Shown here: in pieces, positions 5,228 to 5,681 of the stretch
Position numbering within the stretch: position 1 is the first letter of the stretch
Layout of the letters: every line of letters begins with the position of its first letter
DNA from: CBDBFG01 sp965204765
GTDB lineage: Bacteria; Pseudomonadota; Alphaproteobacteria; Caedimonadales; UBA9215
Length of the DNA stretch: 5,681 nt
NCBI GenBank assembly: GCA_965204765.1
Contig: CBDBFG010000001.1
Span: forward strand, 1 to 5,681
Reading direction: 5' to 3'
Made by a program: the position numbers and the translations under genes
Notes under the pieces: generated by a model
The model's input: only the letters and a program-made list of their open reading frames with translations
Databases searched by the model: none
Told to the model about the DNA's origin: nothing

Positions 5228-5681
5228 TTATAACAATGGCTTTCTGCACTCTATAGCAGTAGAGACAGTACCATCATCTAAGTAATCTAATTCTCCTCCA
5301 ATTGGAATACCATGAGCAATTGCTGTAATTTTTACATTATATTGTGCTATGTGCTCAGCAATATAATGCGAAGTAGTTTGGCCATTAACGGTAGCATTAA
5401 GTGCTAAAATCACTTCTTTCACATTACCCTGTTCAATACGATCGGTTAATTCTTTTATACGCAAATCTTCTGGTTCTATGCCATCAATTGCTGAAAGAGA
5501 TCCACCCAGAACATGAAATTTACCTTTATAGGAATGATTGCGTTCTAGGGCCCATAAATCAGCTACTCCTTCTACTACACAAAGCAATTCTTCATTGCGG
5601 TAACTATCATTGCATAATTTACAAGGAGAGATCAGATCAAGATTACCACATACATGACAATGATTAACGTTATCGGCTACT
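5228..5681 (-). CDS. recR: Recombination protein RecR, 5' end beyond window
   Basis: The open frame continues unbroken to the right edge and gives 150 residues. RecR is usually ~200 aa, so about 50 N-terminal residues (helix-hairpin-helix region) are missing. RecR forms a DNA clamp and works with RecO, and sometimes RecF, to load RecA at single-strand gaps. Visible in order are a four-cysteine zinc finger (C8, C11, C20, C23 of the visible part: CHVCGNL...SPCKLC); a Toprim domain starting at LLCVVEGVADLWALE (32-46), with HVLGGSLSAIDGIEP (56-70) and EVILALNATVNGQTTSHYI (89-107); and the RecR tail IAHGIPIGGELDYLDDGTVSTAI (121-143). The usual Toprim segment EGEATA reads NGQTTS here. Q and T at these places are, as I recall, common in alphaproteobacteria, but the N in place of E is less usual. 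An internal ATG at 5587 is not the start, because the zinc finger lies upstream of it. It ends with TAA at 5228. The usual neighbours dnaX and ybaB would lie beyond the right edge. Confidence 0.95.
   Translation of the reverse strand, partial: VADNVNHCHVCGNLDLISPCKLCNDSYRNEELLCVVEGVADLWALERNHSYKGKFHVLGGSLSAIDGIEPEDLRIKELTDRIEQGNVKEVILALNATVNGQTTSHYIAEHIAQYNVKITAIAHGIPIGGELDYLDDGTVSTAIECRKPLL

Noticed and set aside
4890..5230. Replication origin in the AT-rich gap
   Set aside because: No DnaA boxes, CtrA-type TTAA-N7-TTAA sites or origin-associated genes were found; high AT alone is not enough.
5228..5587. Short RecR-like protein starting at ATG 5587
   Set aside because: The same frame continues upstream to the window edge and encodes the complete RecR zinc finger, so the gene is simply cut by the window.

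Overview
The window is AT-rich (roughly one third G+C by eye). Every gene I can support lies on the minus strand, so it is best read from right to left. The proteins point to an alphaproteobacterium, most likely a member of the Rickettsiales or a similar host-associated lineage. The clues are the short ribonucleotide reductase large subunit, the alphaproteobacterial flavour of RecR, the low G+C, long AT-rich gaps, and an uncharacterised secreted-type protein with a damaged reading frame. This placement is inferred from protein style and not from a marker gene.

From right to left: (1) 5681-5228 holds the C-terminal three quarters of recR (recombination mediator); its first ~50 codons lie beyond the right edge. 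(2) 5227-4401 is an ~830 bp gap with no convincing gene. It contains several AT-only hairpins, a direct repeat and a terminator-like hairpin with a T-tract. (3) 4400-2472 is nrdA and 2481-1381 is nrdB, the two subunits of a class I (tyrosyl-radical, di-metal) ribonucleotide reductase. They overlap by 10 bp and are almost certainly one translationally coupled operon. All catalytic and metal-binding residues can be found, but neither subunit shows an ATP-cone. (4) 1380-1053 is a ~330 bp gap with candidate promoter, terminator and repeat elements. (5) 1052-1 encodes an uncharacterised protein that looks broken. A 75-codon piece with a good ribosome binding site, a signal peptide and a Pro/Thr/Ala linker overlaps, in another frame, a much longer open frame that runs off the left edge. 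That longer frame carries residues arranged like a protein-kinase-like/HipA-like fold.

The nrdAB pair supplies deoxyribonucleotides and recR acts in gap repair, so the right and middle parts are housekeeping. The left-hand protein is the accessory and most interesting part: a possibly exported kinase-fold protein whose two halves are joined only if a +1 frame change happens between about 825 and 913. I found no RNA genes, transposons, CRISPR arrays or phage genes.
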